DNA of 64,000 bases from Micromonospora sp. LH3U1 (lineage in GTDB: Bacteria > Actinomycetota > Actinomycetes > Mycobacteriales > Micromonosporaceae): positions 930,001 to 994,000 of the forward strand of contig NZ_CP116936.1 in assembly GCF_028475105.1 (NCBI RefSeq), in the 5' to 3' direction. Position 1 is the first letter of the stretch. The number at the start of each line of letters is the position of its first letter. Below, in pieces: positions 61,284 through 64,000 of this stretch. The position numbers and the translations under genes are program-made. The notes under the pieces are model-generated. The model did no database searches. It saw only the letters and a program-made list of their open reading frames with translations, and was not told the origin of the DNA.

Positions 61284-64000
61284 TCACCTCATGCCGCGGA
61301 GCGCGGTCTGTAGGCGTTCCTGGGCGCGGCGGCGGCGCTCGTTGCTCGCACCGAGCACGAGCAGCAGGATGCCCACCGGGATGAGCGCCAGCCACGGGCC
61401 GAGGCTGAACAGCGCGTGGATCGCGGTGATCGCGGTGACCGACGCACCGACGATCACCGGTGCCTGCTGACGGCTGGACGAGCCGAAGATCAGGACCGCG
61501 ACCGCCCCGAGTAGCAGCAGCATCTGCCGCAACGTGCTGGACTCGGTGGCCAACACGATGGCCAGCGTCGGCACGAAGGCGGCGACCAGCGCCGGCCCGT
61601 ACGCGACCCAGCTGCTCATGTCTGGTCGGTGGCGCAGCTCCAGGACGCCGACGAGGAGGGCCAGTGCGGCGAACGGCAGTGTGTACGCCTCCGGCAGCGC
61701 CACGTCGGCGACTCGCATCAGGATCCACCACGCGGTGATCTCGCAGACCACCACCGCCCAGAACAGGATCCGGCGTTCCACCGGTCGGCGACCGGGCCGG
61801 GTCGCGGCCACCCCGAGGACCGCGCCCCAGGCGGCCAGCAGGGCGGCGATGTGCCGGGGTGAGTCGAAGGCGAGGGCGAGGGCGATCAGCGCCGCCGCGT
61901 ATCCGCTCCACTCCACCGTGGAGGCCTCGCGCTGCGCCTCGGGACGGCGCAACCGGGGCAGGGTCGCGGCGAGCACCTGCAGGACGGCACCGACGGCCAG
62001 CACCCCGAACGCCGACCAGACCGCGTCCAGCCCGGCGACCAGGCCGGCGGTGAGCACGAAGAGCTGCGCCATCAGTGAGGCGAAGAGCCAGCCGAGGATG
62101 CGCGCCCGCTGAGTGGTGCCGAACAGCGCCGCCACCGCGCCCACGCCGACCGCACTGCCGAGGGTGAACAGGGTCAGTTGCCGGTCGGCGAGGCTGCCGG
62201 CCAGCCCGGCGCTGCCGCCGGCCAACCCGATGACGAACACCAGCACCCGGGCCAGCCGTAGCGAACGGGCCTGCTCGACCAGCAGCGGCGGCGGGGTCAG
62301 CGCGAGGCCGAGCATCGCGATGGTGAAGACGGAGAGCGCCGCGACGGTGCTCGCCGGCCAGCCCCTACCCAGCGCGATGGGCGTGATCAGCAGCGTGACG
62401 GCGGCACCGGGCAGCACCACCGGTACGGCCCGGGACCGCCGCCCGCCGCTGAACCCCGTGGCGGCCAGCGCCGCGGTCGCGGTGAGCAACAGCGCGGTCA
62501 GCACGTGGGTCGGGTTGACCACGTCCGGGGGCGGGGTGAGCAGCTCCGGCGGCGGCCCCTGCCAGATCCGGGTAAGGGTTCGGTGCGGCTCGACCAGGGC
62601 GGTGAACAGGGCGGGTGCGATCGAGGCGAGTGCCAGGGCGGTCGGAAGGGCCGCTGCGGCCAGAGCACCGGCGGCCGGGTTGACCCGCCACCGCCGTTGC
62701 TCCGGGTCGTCCGGCAGTCGCCGCAGGGCGCCGTCGAGTCGTACCGCCCAGCGGCGGACCGGCTGGGCGGAGCCGGTAGGCGGCACGGTGGCCGCTCGGA
62801 TCAGCTCGGCCAGCACGCCGAGCAGACCGGCGGCAGCCGCGTAGACGCCCGCGGCGAGGCCGGTGGGGATGGCGGCGAGGGCGCTGATGGTGGCCCCGCC
62901 GACCACCGCCACGCTGACCCAGGGCAGATATTGCGGCACCTGCCGGCGGACCGCGGCGACGGCGGCCAGGCCGAGGCTGGACGCGGCCAGCGCGGCGGTC
63001 AGCACCACCTGCGCCGAGTGTCCGAATTCGGCGGCCAGCGCCGCTACCGCACCGGGGAGGGCCAACAGCGCAGCGCCGATCGCCGCACCACCGATCTGCA
63101 CCAGGTGCGGTGGCATCCCCTCGGTTTCGATGTCGGTCACCTGTGGGCCGGCCAGGACGCGGGCCAGCGTGGCCACCACCACGCCGATCAGCGCGATGCT
63201 GCCCAGCGCCAGCGCCGTGGTCCACGGCCGGACCAGACCGGCTCCGGCGGCATGCAGCGCGACCACCCCGGCCACCGTGGCCCGGGACAGCCCGGCGCGG
63301 GCCTCCTCCGTGGCCACTGCCGCCATCCCGTACACGGTGGCGACCATCCCGCCGACCAGGACCGGCGACCACCAGGCCAGATCGAATGCGGCCGGCGCGC
63401 CGATCGTGGCGAGCACCACCGCGACGCCGGACACGTCCCACCGCCACGGCGGCGGGAGCAGGATGCCGGCGGCGAGCGCCAACAGCGCCAGCGCGACCGG
63501 TGCCTGCCAGGTGGCGCCGCCGACGGGCGCGGCCGGCCAGCCGCTCAGGTCGCCCTTCCAGATCGGGCCAGGGTGGCCAGCACGCCGACCCCGCCGCGCA
63601 CCGCCGACCAGCCGGCGAGTACGCCGATGAGGACACCGCCGACGGCGAGGCCGAGGATCGGCCCGCGTCGCCACTCCTCCGGCATGCTGCGCGCGCCCAC
63701 GGCGACCACCAGGACCAGGGCGGCGGCCATCGCCAACTGCCCACCCGGGGCGAGCACCGCCCCGATCCGCACCAGCGTGGCGATCAGGGCGGTGGTGACC
63801 GCCGCAGCGGCCAGGTCCGAGCCGTCGAGGGTGAGGTCCGCGCGCCGGCCGGCGTCGATGGACGGAGCCAGGAAGAGCAGCACCGCCGCGACCAGCAGTA
63901 GCGCGCCCACCCAGGCGTCGGCGATGGTCGCACCGGGCGCCCCGAACGCGGCGGCGGTGACCAACAGCGCGCCCAGCCCGGTGCCGACCGACAGCGGCGC
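61284..64000 (-). CDS. Large polytopic membrane protein (SCO7613-type), frameshifted and truncated by window end
   Basis: Very hydrophobic protein with more than twenty predicted helices, interrupted at about 63571-63573. From the window edge the upstream frame runs to a TGA at 63545 and reads GGVGVLATLARSGRAT, which looks like lost register. The downstream frame (to 61284) resumes with GPIWKGDLSGWPAAP. Adding one base to the three-base run at 63571-63573 (GGG on +) joins them as VLAT-PGPIWKGDL. Similar proteins in Micromonosporaceae carry the name SCO7613 C-terminal domain membrane protein, which I assign with moderate confidence. The C-terminus (NERRRRAQERLQTALRGMR) is basic. Function unknown; possibly envelope or transport. 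The 5' end is beyond 64000. Confidence 0.75.
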   Translation of the reverse strand, partial: AAVGRHRAGRAVGHRRRVRGARCDHRRRLGGRATAGRGGAALPGSVHRRRPARGPHPRRLGPGRCGGHHRPDRHAGADRGGARPGWAVGDGRRPGPGGRRGRAQHAGGVATRADPRPRRRRCPHRRTRRLVGGARRGRRAGHPGPIWKGDLSGWPAAPVGGATWQAPVALALLALAAGILLPPPWRWDVSGVAVVLATIGAPAAFDLAWWSPVLVGGMVATVYGMAAVATEEARAGLSRATVAGVVALHAAGAGLVRPWTTALALGSIALIGVVVATLARVLAGPQVTDIETEGMPPHLVQIGGAAIGAALLALPGAVAALAAEFGHSAQVVLTAALAASSLGLAAVAAVRRQVPQYLPWVSVAVVGGATISALAAIPTGLAAGVYAAAAGLLGVLAELIRAATVPPTGSAQPVRRWAVRLDGALRRLPDDPEQRRWRVNPAAGALAAAALPTALALASIAPALFTALVEPHRTLTRIWQGPPPELLTPPPDVVNPTHVLTALLLTATAALAATGFSGGRRSRAVPVVLPGAAVTLLITPIALGRGWPASTVAALSVFTIAMLGLALTPPPLLVEQARSLRLARVLVFVIGLAGGSAGLAGSLADRQLTLFTLGSAVGVGAVAALFGTTQRARILGWLFASLMAQLFVLTAGLVAGLDAVWSAFGVLAVGAVLQVLAATLPRLRRPEAQREASTVEWSGYAAALIALALAFDSPRHIAALLAAWGAVLGVAATRPGRRPVERRILFWAVVVCEITAWWILMRVADVALPEAYTLPFAALALLVGVLELRHRPDMSSWVAYGPALVAAFVPTLAIVLATESSTLRQMLLLLGAVAVLIFGSSSRQQAPVIVGASVTAITAIHALFSLGPWLALIPVGILLLVLGASNERRRRAQERLQTALRGMR

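Overview
The window is high-GC, densely coded actinobacterial chromosome. Mycothiol chemistry (mca), actinobacterial gene orders, many GTG/TTG starts and GC-rich third codon positions point to Micromonosporaceae, most likely Micromonospora or a close relative (an inference from content; no marker RNA is present). I saw no rRNA, insertion sequence, prophage or CRISPR array. Both ends cut genes.

Layout. 1-9 kb: end of a secreted protein, rmuC, a Gly-rich membrane protein, ppc, a DUF3533-like membrane protein, an S66 peptidase, and a fused cyclase-family protein. 8.5-9.15 kb is non-coding and full of palindromic repeats. 9-24 kb: mfd, SurA-like lipoprotein, mazG, then eno, ftsB/divIC, DUF501 and ppx/gppA. 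From memory this matches the M. tuberculosis Rv1020-Rv1026 order, here interrupted by a DUF885 peptidase, nudC, a lipoprotein, an acetyltransferase, an esterase and a winged-helix regulator. 24.5-32.7 kb: an autoregulated padR pair, an LppU-like protein, a dienelactone hydrolase plus uracil-DNA glycosylase pair, and a five-gene DUF4129/MoxR/DUF58 membrane operon. 32.8-38.6 kb: NDH-2, a large membrane protein, a tRNA-Leu(UAA) resembling Streptomyces bldA, and two Bax-inhibitor-like paralogues. 38.5-59.3 kb: thiolase, two SGNH hydrolases, cbs, rnz, msrA, HIT protein, metB, amidase, ilvA, greA, DUF4307, mca, a small membrane protein, a GGDEF-EAL protein and a DUF255 protein, much of it parallel to M. 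tuberculosis Rv1074c-Rv1084. 59.4-64 kb: purK-purE and a large polytopic membrane protein leaving the window.

Functional themes: central carbon (ppc, eno, thiolase), cysteine/methionine and isoleucine metabolism (cbs, metB, ilvA), purine synthesis (purKE), DNA repair and nucleotide-pool cleaning (mfd, rmuC, UDG, mazG, nudC), redox and thiol protection (mca, msrA, NDH-2), and c-di-GMP signalling.

Most notable. (1) Eight intergenic inverted repeats whose arms begin at or next to GATC (or TTGAT) occur in only 64 kb. One supplies the mazG stop codon, and two share an identical 15-mer. (2) The bldA-like tRNA lies in a window where, by eye, only one gene, a transcriptional regulator, has a TTA codon. 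(3) Two probable one-base frameshifts (3' end of moxR and the terminal membrane protein) both fall in short G/C runs. (4) The padR promoter is near-consensus and leaderless, with an operator over its -10. (5) A second repeat type sits at the intra-operon junctions DUF58/membrane protein and purK/purE.
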